Shown here: in pieces, positions 35,881 through 47,747 of the stretch
Numbering within the stretch: position 1 is the first letter of the stretch
Layout: the number at the start of each line of letters is the position of its first letter
Origin: Dermatemys mawii
Lineage: Eukaryota; Chordata; Testudines; Dermatemydidae
Reading direction: 5' to 3'
Length of the DNA stretch: 64,000 bases
Assembly: GCA_007922305.1 (NCBI GenBank)
Contig: ML677478.1
Span: 1,076,497-1,140,496, forward strand
Program-made: the position numbers and the translations under genes
The notes under the pieces: generated by a model
What the model saw: only the letters and a program-made list of their open reading frames with translations
Told to the model about the DNA's origin: nothing
Databases searched by the model: none

Positions 35881-35984
35881 GGTGCATGGGGCAGAATTGA
35901 TGCCAGGCTCTCGGGGATGCTGGAGAATCCTCTGTGTCTGTCCGTCCGTCCATCCCTAGATCCTAGCACTTCTGTCTATCACCG

Positions 35985-36360
35985 CACACACCCCTCGGCC
36001 CCTGTCTTTCTCTCCCCCATCCATGCAGCCGCCCATCTTCACACACCCCTCTCAGTCTCTCTCTAGCTCCATACGGCTCAGTCTCTGTCCCCCTCACAAA
36101 CCCCTTTTCTCATACACCCCTCTCTGTCACCATACACCCTCCTTCATCTCTCCACCCCCCCTACACACACCCTCAGCTCCTGTCTCTCTGTCTCCCCCCC
36201 CTACACAGACCCCCTCCATACAACTCCCCATCTTCATACACACCTCTCTCTATAGCTCCATACATCTCACTCTCTAGCCCCCCAAAACCCCTTCTCTCAT
36301 ACATCCCTCTCTATTCCCATACACATCTCTCTCTCTCTTTCTCTTTCTACCTCTCTTCAT
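35985..36360 (+). repeat. Pyrimidine-rich degenerate tandem
   Basis: Repeated ctccatac, cacacccctctc and tctctgtcccc words. No gene. Confidence 0.6.
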
Positions 36361-37027
36361 ACCTCCACCGCTAGTTCTTATTATGCTGGGCTAGCTATAT
36401 ACCTTATCCCAACACCAGAATCTAGCTCCTCTAACTTGAAAAACGTGGTTCATTTGACCCAGAATCAACAAAGGAAGGTAAATCTGGTCCATGAAATTGA
36501 AATGAATTTGGCAATTTCTTTGGTGGCGAACAGGAAAATTGGTTGGATATTTGAGGGCTAGTCACACAATGAAAAACAAAGAGTAGGCAATAATTTTTCC
36601 CCCACTAATTGATGGGGGATAAATGAGCTAGCTAGTTTTTTAGTGAATATTATCCAGCTTGCTCTAATTATTATTATCCTCACCATTATTTGCATTACAG
36701 TAACACCTAGCAGCCTCAACTGAGAATGTGGCACCATGGTACAGGACACTGTACATTCATATAGTAAAATAACTTATTGTCTAAAGCCTAGCCTACATAC
36801 AGATTTTGTCCTGATGTTACTTTTGTGGTTTGTGGTGTGATTTTTTTTTTAACGGAAATAATTATATCCGTATACCCTTCAGGGTAAATGAAGTTATACT
36901 ATATTAAAGTCCTTGTTCTGGTGGAGCTTGTTTTCTTTCTTGTACAGCTTTCAGTGGATGTTGGTTTCATCTGTTTTCTTCCTCACAAGCAGGATTTCCA
37001 ATCCTCAAACTTCCGGTGATCTCCTGA

Positions 37028-40000
37028 ATGGAGCCAGAGGAAGAGACGTGCTTCCTGGATCCCGAGGGCTCCGAGGAAAGGGAGACCCAGAGAGACACAC
37101 ACACAGGTGAGGAATGAGTGACATTGGCTCAGAGACTGTCCAGGAGTGAAGAGAAAAGCTGGGATCCCAGCAAAGACACTGGGTGCCACCTTGGTTCTAT
37201 TTTTCTGTCATCTCATCTCATCCCGTATCACCCAAGCAGGTGTCCTAGCCTCCTGGCACTCACAGTGAAGGCCCCTGTATATTACTTTGCCATGGCATCC
37301 ACACATTGACACAAAATCATGCTTCAAATTCCCTTTTTTTTCCATTCCTACGGTTCCAAAGAAATTCCTAAAAACAAAACCTGTTATACTGATGCAGTGA
37401 TGTCTGACAACGTTAAACAACTGTGTGTTTGTGAATTGCCCAATTCATGACAAAGGGCTGTTGTCTCTGAAACCTAACAATGGCAGTTTATTCAGATTGT
37501 TCACCGTTTCACTGCTGATTATTTTAACAAAAACATCCAGCTAGTGTTCTTATTCCACTGCACCTGTTTCCCCAAAAGTTACAGCTGCCTTTACCCACCT
37601 AATGTAGCCTGCAGACTTACTTCCCACACTGAAAAAGGTGGAATTAAACAAACAACTCAGGGGCATTAGATTATTTCGTTTCATAGCTAATACATTTTTT
37701 AAAAGAGTCCATTTAAAATTAATTAAATTAAGACAATAAATAATGAATTTTGCATGCACTGGACCGCATGGAGAAGCCTGAGCAGGGCTGAGCCGTGTGG
37801 TCCGAGGACTTTCCTTGGGTTTGGTGGCAAACGCAGTGGCCAGGAGTTTGTTTGACTAGCTCTGCCTGTGAGAGAAAGGTTGAAAGCCAACTGACAGGGA
37901 GAGAAGAAGTTATATGCATGACACTGAACAGACTACGGGAGCAGACGTGGAAGTAATGAGCAAGGAAAGTGCCCACTGTTCTTTGTTTCTACTGTGTTCA
38001 GGGAAACAAGACTTTGGGTATATTCTCTGTAAACAAAGTGGAGTGACCCAAAGAATATACCCGACTCATATGTTCAATTTCTTCTCCTAATGGAAATAAC
38101 CTGGCAAAACCTTGAATGTTGTCCATCTGCTCAGGCCAAAGGGGCCACATTGGAGTGAAGGTGGATGGATTTTCCAGGAGTGAAACTGAGAGTTGTATTC
38201 CTGTTAAACCAAGCTGGACCAGATAATGGAGGTGCTTGCAGAAATCAAAGATGGCTGGAAGGAATTAAAACAAGACCTAAAACAGAAGCTGGAGACTTCT
38301 CAAAAGAAATGAAAGCAACAGCTAGAGGTTTCCCAGAAAGCACTGAGAAATGACTTGCACTCGAAGATAGTATCTTTGTTGGTAGAGCACTTACAACACG
38401 TTCGAACGGATTTCAAAGCCCAACTAGAAAACATCCACTCTGGACTGTCAAGACAGATCAGTGAGGTGACCAGCAAACTGACTATCATAGACCAAAAGGT
38501 TTTCCAGGAAATAGTGGGGACCAAGGAAGTTATGGCAGCTTGGAACATGCTAACAGAGATGAGCTACAGCAAGGACTTAAGGAGCTAAAAAATCTCCTAG
38601 AGAAGGATTTAAAGGGTCACAGACAACAGTGGAAGTCAGCTGCCTGGATAAGGAATCAGGCCAGCCAGAGAACTTGAGTAAGACCAGACATTTGTAACCC
38701 TCAGAGGGGAGAGTTTGAATGGGTCTGTCCCAGTCAAGTAATACAAAAGCCCACTAGCTTTGAGGGAAAAGCTCCCTGCGGGGCTTATTTGGCTCAGTTT
38801 AACATCCTAGCTCCAATGAATGTCTGGGGAGATGGGGGTGGGGGAACGGGACTCTAACAGCCAACTTAAGTGGTCCAGCTCAGATGTTGCAGCAGAATTT
38901 GCCCTGGAAAAGAGCCTGTTATCCAGATTTGGTACAAGTCCTTGGTATGTGGTTTGGGGCTAGCCATCCACCTGAGCTGGCCAGGGCATAGCTAAGGGCT
39001 AGAAGAAGAGAGAAAGAAGAAACTCCACCTGAACTGGCAGAGGACTTGCACGGATTTGTGTTTCTGGCCAGATACCAGTGAGGCCTTCCAGGACAAGTTA
39101 GCAATGGACTGATGTATAGATGCTCAGCTGGACTTGGACTTGCAGATCAAGATCAGCAAAAGGAGGCCAAAGACGCTCAGAGAGGCTGTGGAGTTTGCCA
39201 CAGAACTTGAATCTTTCCTTGCAGCGGACAAGGAAGCAGCCGCTAGAGCGGAAGATGCTTCCCATGAGCTTTGTAACTATAGCTCTGTGTCTAATGTGCC
39301 TGCTGGAATAGGATTCTAATCTGGTTTGTGACATTTTTGAGTGATTGGAAAAGTTGTTCAGTTTAGTTTGTAAAGCAATGGAAATTGGTAATAATGCAAA
39401 AATGAAAGGTAATAGTGCATTTTAATGCTGGCACTTGTGAAAAAGAAATTACCCACAAAAAGAATTGTTATAAATTTAGGCAAGTCGGAACTGAGCATCA
39501 CAATAATTTAGTGAAAGTCCATCATCCACAATGGGAAACGGGAAGCACCAAGATGAAGGGGCCACACGTGGAACTACAAGGATCAGCCCCACAGTGTTTG
39601 CTAAGATTTGGGCAGTTAAACAACAATAATGGGAGTATGAATGTGTAATATGATCCTGTTACATATGCATATGAATATGTAATAAGATCTGTGAAATGCA
39701 TAAGAATAATAGACATTGGCTCAAAGATAACAATTATTAGACCAGACATGTTAACCGTGTTATGGAATATAGAGGATCCAAAACTGAACCAGCTACCTGG
39801 TCCATATGGAGACAGTGACTGGAGAACATGCACCTGTCCAAAAGTAAGGAAAATTGGGTTTGAAAACTGGACCCCGGGAATTTGAGCAAGAAAATAGATT
39901 ATCTACTCTATTGGCTGGCAGTTGGTGTGGAGTTCATTGTGGCTAATTACTATAGTAAATTCCAGGAAAGCTCTTTCAAATTCATTCTGCAGAAATCCCC

Positions 40001-42373
40001 TTGAAAGATTTAAGATTAGCAGCCGTGTCAGTCTGTATCCGTAGATAAGACGAGGTCTTCCTTGTCTTATTTACCCTTGAAAGATGTGGCCCAAGTGAAA
40101 CAAATTGTTTGTAAGCAGCTGGTTTGCTGTGAGCAAATTGTCCTAACTTCAGGGTGTAAAAACCATAATAACAGCTACATGCAGTGGTAGCCTTCCAGCA
40201 AGGGGAAGATAGGGAGTAGTGAGACCTGCTTTGAGACCCAGGGGGAATTCTTGCTGCTATAGTTGTTGTGGAACTGAAGCAGGAATTGTATCTCTGCTCA
40301 TTTGCTGAATGTTTCAGACAAACAGCAAATAGTACAAAAAGGGACCCACAGTGGCAAAGTGAGAACCTGTAGATGGAGTAAATGCCGGTATAGGAAAAAA
40401 AAACTAGAGAGGAGAAAGGGGTGAAGGTGAGCTCCCAGAGGCTATGTCTACACTACCGTGGTAAGTCAACCTACGCTACGCAACTCCAGCTATGTGAATA
40501 ACGTAGCTGGAGTTGACGTACCTTAGGTCGAGTTACCACAAGGTCTACACCACGGGGGGTCGACAGGAGAAACAATCCCATCAACTTACCTTACTCTTCT
40601 TGTTGCGGGTAGAGTACCGGGATCGACTAGAGAGTGATCTGCAGTCGATTTGGCCGGTCTTTACTAGGCTAGGTCGACAGCTGGTGGATCAATCTCAGAG
40701 CATTGATCCGGGGTCTAGTGTAGACCTGTCCAGAGTTGCTGTTGAACTTGTTCCAATGTAATGCTGTGCATTTAATGACTAGCAGCCGACTTTCTGGTTA
40801 GGAATCAAAATTGTTCTGATTCTACAAAGATCTAGATTTTACTGCCCTAGCCCACCACAAGATTGACATTTAAGATTGACAGCCACCTAACCATTTACCA
40901 GAAGCAAACAGAGAAGAGGTTTTACAAGCCACTGAAGAAATGTATCAGGAACACATAACTGAGCCTTCAACCATAATGCTGGTTCAGAAATAAAGATGGC
41001 AGTACCACAATCTGGGTGGAGTACAGAAAACCACTTTAAAGGATTCATTAAATAGATGATACCCTGGATGCTGTACCAGGTTCACTCTGGTTTTCCACAA
41101 TGATTCTTAAAAGTGGGAGTAGGAATGGAATTCACAGCAGGCCAAGGTCTGTGGCAATTGAAAGTGACGGCTTTTGGTGCCCATCTAGATTGATCCCTAG
41201 TAGGAGCCTGTCCCATCTTTTCCTCGAGTGACATTGGAGCAGAATCCATAGTCTGCAGGGATGGATTTGAGTCCTGATTTCCATGCTTAGCTACTGGGGT
41301 TTAATTCTCTTCTTGTCTTGGCAGGTGACGGGGCGACAAGTGAGGATGAAGAGAATCTTCAGCAGGAAGTGGAGCCCTGTGGGACAGTCTCGGGGCTGGT
41401 CCCAGCCTGCCAGAGCCAGGGTGTACCAGGGAGGCTTCGTGTGAACCCTCCGAAGATGAGGCGTCGCCGGTCTGCCCACCGGGAGAGGGGCTTCATCAAT
41501 CTGCTGGGCATCCTGGAGCCCCGGCGCCCAGCCGACAAGCCCTACCGGTGCACAGAGTGCGAGAAGAGCTTCAGCCAGAGCTCGAATCTCATAGAGCACC
41601 AGCGGATCCACACGGGCGAGCGCCCCTTCACCTGCAGCGAGTGCGAGAAGAGCTTCAGCCGCAGCTCCACCCTCATCGAGCACCAGCGCACCCACACGGG
41701 CGAGAAGCCCTACACCTGCCCCGAGTGCCAGCGCAGCTTCAGCCGCAGCTCCACCCTGACGGAGCACCAGCGCACCCACACCGGAGAGACCCCTTTCCAC
41801 TGCCCCGAGTGCGGCAAGAGCTTCAGCCGCACCTCCAACCTGGTGAAGCACCTGCGCACCCACACGGGCGAGAAGCCCTACGGCTGCCGGGAGTGCGGGA
41901 AGCGCTTCAGCCTCAGCTCCAACCTCATCAAGCACGAGCGCACCCACACCGGGGAGAAGCCCTTCGCCTGCGGGGAGTGCGGCAAGCGCTTCAAGAAGAA
42001 GACCCACCTGGTGTCCCACCACCGCACCCACACCGGGGAGCGGCCCTACGAGTGCACAGAGTGCGGGAAGCGCTTCAGCCAGAGCTCCACCCTCATCGAG
42101 CACCAGCGCATCCACACCGGCGAGAAGCCTTTCCGCTGTCCCGACTGCGGGAAGTGCTTCTGCGTCAGCTCCAACCTTATCAAGCACCAGCGCATCCACA
42201 CTGGGGAGAAGCCCTACGGCTGCAGCGCCTGTGGGAAGAGCTTCCGCTACAAGCCCCAGTTCACCCGCCACCAGAAGCTGCACCAGGGGGACGGAGAGGA
42301 GCCGGTGGCCGTCCTGACGCTGGGGCCGTGGGCTGCGGCACCCCCACTCATACAGATCACGGAGACTGTTTAA
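37028..42373 (+). CDS. C2H2 zinc finger protein, nine fingers (upstream copy)
   Basis: Two coding exons. Exon 36993-37106 has an acceptor ccctcacaagcag-like and an in-frame TGA directly before the ATG at 37028, so the start is secure. It encodes [19 protein letters not shown] and ends in phase 1. Exon 41325-42373 continues the frame with [18 protein letters not shown] and a linker containing [11 protein letters not shown]. Nine C2H2 fingers joined by TGE(K/R)P linkers follow, then a short tail [10 protein letters not shown]. Total about 375 residues. The acidic N-terminal pieces are typical of reptile zinc finger genes; no KRAB or SCAN domain is seen. It probably acts as a nuclear sequence-specific DNA-binding regulator. 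Fingers 3-7 are almost identical in DNA to those of the gene at 47748-49415. The 4.2 kb intron holds a dead Gypsy-type element. Confidence 0.88.
38100..41250 (+). pseudogene. Decayed Gypsy-type LTR retrotransposon in the zinc finger intron
   Basis: Plus-strand remains in gag-pol order. 38220-38650 is a gag-like stretch rich in charged helical sequence. 39125-39290 is a further gag-like segment ([19 protein letters not shown]). 39690-39790 is a retropepsin-like site reading DIGS where an active enzyme would have D(T/S)GS. 40870-41200 is a reverse transcriptase remnant broken by several stops and frameshifts. LTRs are not identified. It is interrupted by a MITE at 40441-40729. Non-functional. 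Confidence 0.65.
40441..40729. mobile_element. MITE, gtctacac family, nested in the Gypsy remnant
   Basis: Left end gctatgtctacactaccgtg, right end ggtctagtgtagacctgt. ccagag flanks both sides (40435-40440 and 40730-40735). The interior has a strong palindrome (aacgtagctggagttgacgt against ctccagctatgtg). Non-coding. Confidence 0.75.
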
Positions 42374-45300
42374 AGGGGGCAAGCTCCCACCCCGGGGATG
42401 AGGGGGATCAGGGACTGGAGCCAGCGTGTGGTTGAGCTCTGTTGGGCCGAGCACAGAGCTGGAATCGACGTGTTGTTCTCTAAGCTGTTCGGCCCAGCTC
42501 TGATTCACTTGCAGCTGGACTTTCTCTGATTCCTGTTTTAAGAATATGGGAATTCCTGATGGGCTCGTCTAGTGCTGCATTCTTCCCCCCAACACTCCCT
42601 GCCACTCCAGCCAGACCAGTGTGGTATTCCTCCTCCTGCTTCCCTACATCTAACCCTGTATCCCCACTCCCGGCTACTCCACATCAGACTAACCTGATAC
42701 GCCCCCTTCCCTGCTTCCCCAGATCAGATCAATAGGTCTGTCTACTCCACTATCATTCCCCTTTCCTGGTGGATCAGAATATCTGAAAGTTTCCCATTCA
42801 GCTCCCTGCTGCCCCAGGTTAGCCCAATGGGACTGTCTAACCCAATATCCCCCGCTACTCCCTGCCATGTTGGATCAGACTAATGGGCCCATCTAGCCCA
42901 ACATCTCCCACGCCCGTCCCTGCGGCACCAGTTCAGACTAATGGTCCATCTGGTGCAGTATCCTACCTCCAAGAATGGCCAATGCTAGGTGCTGCAAAGG
43001 AAATGTTGAACGCACTTCACTGTGCTGTGTACCAATGAGGGAGAAAGCACTTCCTTCCGGACTGCAACTGTCTCTGAGCTTCCATGATGGATCATGAGGG
43101 TCAAATGTTCTTGACATTTCAGTGTTTATCCTGTCCAGTGTCACTGCAGGTGCTATTCTTATTCCTACCAACATCAAATCTGTTTTTTTAATATGATTTA
43201 GTGAGATACTTGCCTCCTTAATATTCTGCTGCAGGGAATTCCACAGGTTAACAATTTATCTTTCTACTGCCATTCCCTGGCAATACCGCAGAGGAAATCC
43301 CACAAAGCAGGCTAAGTCCATAGAAAGGTGGTTGTTTCTTAGGTCTTGACTACAGTTCATTTGGGGCAAGTGGGGTGTCAGTCTATTCTGTGCTAGCCTG
43401 CCACAGACTAGCTGTCCCTGCGGACCCTACTGCTGACACGTATTAACAGTTCAGTAATGCACTTTGATCTATTCCAATTTCAAAGAAGACTTTCTGCCAA
43501 CATTTAGACTGCAGCAGGCTAGTGTGGAGTCAATTCACAACCCAGCTTGCCACAAACTAAATGTTTGTGGAGACAGACCCTTAGACTGTGGACAGCAAGT
43601 CCTAAAGCTGGCAGCCACGGCTCTTACAGGATCTGGACAGGGATCTGAGGCCTAATGCCATTGCAAAAGGAGAAAATGTCTGGAAGATCAGAAATTAGTG
43701 GGGAAAAAACAACCCTGTGAAATGGACATTCCAGTTATTGCAAGAGGTGGGAACCTTGAGTAGGTAGCATGGCCTGAAGCTGTCACCATTTGGTGGTATA
43801 GGAGTCCCTTACATGGAACGAGCTGACTGGGTCTCAGTCTTGTTCTTAGCAGGATGGGTGTGTCTGCCACAAAATCACCATTACATTGGCACTAAACAGC
43901 TCCCTGGTTGGCAGTAAGGCTAAAGACGGAAAAGGGGCTGAACTCACCTTTGCCCCTTTCGGAGGTGGTATCGCAATATGAGGCACAAGGGGAAGGGCAT
44001 TGTGTGTCCCTGCGCTACCCATTCGGGGCGATGTGTCAAGAGCTTTGGTCTGGTGCCCACCATTTCGCCTTGTTTCATCCAAACGTGGGGCTGGAGCAGG
44101 ACGTGGCCACGACTCATGACGCTGCGGGGAGCGAGGTAGAAGTGCCAGAGGGCAGAAGAAGAGTTTCAGACTCTAGCTCGGACTGGGATCCCCAGGAGCT
44201 CAGGAGAGGCCACGAGACTCATTGCTTCTCCTGGGAAATTGGATGGAGTGATTTGTTAGGACAAGTGTCCTCCTGTCTTCTAGACATCGGCCATTAGGGG
44301 AGATAAACCATCTTCCTGTCTCAGATGGTTAGACGAGATGACCCTTGTGGTCTCTTCCAACCCTGTGGTTCTAGGATTTTATTTTTTTGGACAAGCCCAC
44401 AGGCTCCTGCCAAGATGGAGCAAGTATAAAGGGTTTTGCCCGTACGCTGCACTGATTCTGTGTCCCACCAGGCTAAGAACGTGGTCGTGACTGGGCAGAG
44501 GATGCTGATGGCGTGTGACAGCCAAGGGAACCTGTGAACTATGGGGAGATGGATTTGATCTGGACAGATGTCTCTCTATTTTCCCTTTTTTCCTGTAAAG
44601 CTTGGGAATTAATCTCTATTTGAATTGGGGGAAGAGTTGTAATGGGGAGTGCTGAATGTTGAGGTCACCTAATGGCTCTCTTCAGCAACTGCAGAATCTC
44701 AGTTGCCTCCTAGACCTTCAGCCTGTAGGTCACTAATGCAAATCAGCCTAGGATCATTGCAGGTAGCATTCTGGTGACCCCGGTATGAAACAAGTATGTT
44801 GAGCCTCAGTCTGCTTCCCAGCGAGCGAGCATCCACATCCCTTAATCACCAGCACTAGTCCTCAGCCCCAGAAGAAAGACTGAGGACTGAATGGACCACA
44901 GGGGCAGAGCTCCCTTCTCTTTCTCTCCCCCACAAGATATCCCTTCAAGGCAGGGTTGAACCCGTTCTGGGAGTACACAGAGGATCCAGTTGCCAAGGCA
45001 GGGTGAGGCACAGCGGGAGGGGCACAGAGTGTATGTATTGGGCAAGTTCCATCTCACACTTCGCCGGCTCCTATGAACATGCATAGAGAATCCAGTCTCC
45101 CAGGGCACCTTTCCCTGGGATTAAATTCACACCCAAATATAAGCTCCATATTATTTTTAATAAAGCAAAATGTAAACTAGGGATAATTCAAAGAGGTTGC
45201 TTCCGACAGGAGTTAGCCCTGTGACTCTGGAGTGATGACTGCAGAGGTAGGTAGATAGATAGGAGGTGACTCTTAGTGTAGGCTTTACCATATATGTCAA

Positions 45301-47140
45301 ACCCCTGTATTAAGAGGGATTACTATATTAGACTCTTCATGGTTATAAAGACAATGTGCTTAGGCACTTGATTGGGTGTTACATTGCCATATAGACTAGT
45401 TCTCATGTGTTTTTACAGATGCAAAAGAACAACAGCCCTACTTTGAGACAGTGTTAGAACTGAGATTTTAATTCTCGCACAAAAGCCAGGTTGATATTCA
45501 AAGCAAAGCTTTTGATCCTGAGTATTAACTGTACTGATTATGAATAGACACTAGACTAGGATCCTTCCGTTAACATGATCGAAAAGAGGGGTGGCTGAGC
45601 AGAGGACTGAATATCACGATTCCTGGGTTCTGATCTCAGCTCGATGAGAGGAGTGGAATCAAGTGGTTACAGTGCGGGGAGGAGGAAGAATTGGAAATCA
45701 GGATCCCTGGATTCTATTCACATATTTCGGGGGGGAGTGGTGACTAGAATTGGAAGGGTGAGGGTGAGGGGAAGATGGGAATTCAGGCCGCCACGATTCA
45801 ATTTCCAGCTCTGGGAAGGGAATAAAGTCTGGTGGTTAGAGCTAGAGGGGTAGCAGTATCAGGAATCCTATGCTGTATTTCCAGTTGTGTTACTGACTTG
45901 CAGTGTGATTTCAGAGGACTTAACTGAATTATTCCTGATTTACACTCGTGTAAGTGAGAGCAGAATCAGACGCTGAGACCTTGAGATTTGATCCACGCAA
46001 TGCACAGTTCTTTATATTTCATTCTCGAAACACAGGAACATCCAGTTCCTCACTAAATGTTTTGGGTAGTACAGTCCAACATGCATTTCCTAAACTAAAG
46101 AGTACTGTAAATAGACCTATGATTAGAGGGCATTCCAAACACTACATGGACAAATTGCTACATTACTTAGGATCCATAGGCAGTGACACAAATGGCAACC
46201 TGATATTAAAGCGGGGAAATATTGCATATCCATTGTGGATAATGATTTAGCACATAGTATCATTTAGCAGAATGCCATGGGAAATGACTCAGTGTTGAGT
46301 GATTATGTAATAAAGGATTATATTGTTTAATTTGATAATAGAGAGCTCTTACCTGACCACATCAGTCTGGGTCATTCTGTGCTGTTTTGTAAATTTAAAT
46401 GTAACAGGTTTTCTTGTTGTGAATTTTAATGTAAGCTATGCTGACTTCTTGTTGGCTAGCCAGATTGCACATGCAGTACTACCAACCCTAAGTGTTCAAA
46501 GTCCATGAATCAGTGTCCTCCCTCCCCCTATCCCACAGATAGGCTTTAAAAATTATGACTTTTTTAAACATGAGAAATTGGTGGTTCTTTTTCTTTGCTT
46601 TCTTTGAGCCTTGAGAGGCTGCCTTTTCACGCTTTTCTCTGGAACCATAAGGGCTAGAAACTTAGTTTTTGGAATGAACCCTGATATTTTTCACGTAGTC
46701 AGATGAGTCCAGGCGTTGAGGTGCCAAGAAAAACAAGGATTGTGAGACTTGCGATAAAATCATGAGAGATGACAACACTACATACATGAAATATCCACTA
46801 TATGAATCTAAGACCAATCCAACTCCAAAACTGCTGGAGATGATTATGGTAACAATACAGGAGATTTAGCTGTTAAGTGTCAATACTATTAAGGCTAATC
46901 TCTCTGTACTGAAATCTCTCCACTAAGATTTCTATGTCAGAGATGCTCTTGAATTGATTAATTAAATCAAATGTTACTGTCTTATTTTGTTGTGTTTTGG
47001 CAGACATAACTCAGGTCCTCCGCTCTGGTTGTTTTGTACTGACCATATTCCTGCTTAACTGCTGCTGTTTTCTTTCTTTCTTGTAAAACATCAGTAGACT
47101 GTCACCGAAAATAAACGTGAAAGTCCCTGAAATGTCAGCT
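42374..47140 (+). other. 3' region of the first zinc finger gene with inserted repeats
   Basis: 42600-43280 is a CR1-like degraded region (catctagcccaacatctccc). 44290-44390 is a CR1 3' tail. 45590-45870 holds MIR-head repeats. 46060-46500 and 46980-47160 are homologous to 50806-51200 and 51370-51500 downstream of the second zinc finger gene, so they belong to the duplicated unit. No further gene is seen. Confidence 0.55.
47110..47115 (+). terminator. Poly(A) signal AATAAA, end of the first zinc finger unit
   Basis: AATAAA in ccgaaaataaacgtgaaag; the aligned position in the second unit also has AATAAA (51446). Conservation between duplicates supports use. Confidence 0.5.
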
Positions 47141-47164
47141 TTGTCTTGCAGTGTGTTGTGAAAG

Positions 47165-47480
47165 TGGCGCACCCTGGGAGGGAAGTGATGCCTAGTCATT
47201 AGAGCTGGGTTGGGCCTGGGAGCCAAAACTCCTGGGTTCTATCCTAGCTGTGGGAGGGGAGCAGGCTCTGATGGGTTAGAGCAGGGGGCGCTGGGAGCCA
47301 GGACTCCTGGGTTCTAGCCCAGCTCTAGGAGGGAAGTGGACTCTGGTGGGTTGGGGGGCTGGGAGTCTCCTGCCTGGTTTCTTGTCCCAGCTCTCAGAGA
47401 GGAGTGGGGTCTCATGACTAAAGAAAGGGGGAGCTAGGATACTTGACTTCCTCTGACAGCTTGGGGGGGGCGGTGATAAG
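47165..47480 (+). repeat. Tandem MIR-head (tRNA-like) repeats
   Basis: Three to four copies of a unit of about 75-85 bp, with ggttagagcagggggc, ggagccaggactcctgggtt and ccagctctaggaggga. A-box-like and B-box-like pol III words recur in each unit. Confidence 0.6.
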
Positions 47481-47650
47481 GGGTCAAATCATGCTGTGGA
47501 GGGTAACAGGGAGGAGGGAACAATGGGGGGGGGAGGAGAGAATGGTGCATGCTGGGATATCAGCTGACAGTGGAGCAACAGCTCATCTTTGCTGATAACA
47601 GTGTATCCTGCAGGAACCAAAACAGAGGCCCTCTTGGCCTCTCTCCCTTG

Positions 47651-47692
47651 GTCTCCTAGCAACAGCTCCCCCCCTTCCCCTCCATCACGTGA
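47651..47692 (+). promoter_or_regulatory. Promoter elements of the second zinc finger gene
   Basis: An RFX-type X-box (gtctcctagcaac, 47651-47663) and a palindromic E-box TCACGTGA (47685-47692), 56-97 bp before the ATG. A ZNF143-like word GCATGCTGGGA lies at 47547. Motif recognition only. Confidence 0.4.
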
Positions 47693-47747
47693 CCCCCGGG
47701 GCTATGACATCATCAGTGGGTTCCCCCTGGAATGCTGGGCTGAGCCG

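Noticed and set aside
35366..35953. 195-residue frame on minus in the CpG island
   Set aside because: GC-rich sequence lacks stops; no motif and no splice support.
41548..42435. His/Pro/Arg-rich frame on the plus strand
   Set aside because: A +1 shadow of the fingers; it repeats every 28 codons and has no start context.
41291..42508. 405-residue open frame on the minus strand across the zinc finger exon (and 48405-49355 likewise)
   Set aside because: The 84-base finger repeat is free of stops in other frames by composition. The frames show only a periodic Leu/Ala/Gly pattern and no domain, while the plus frame has perfect C2H2 fingers.
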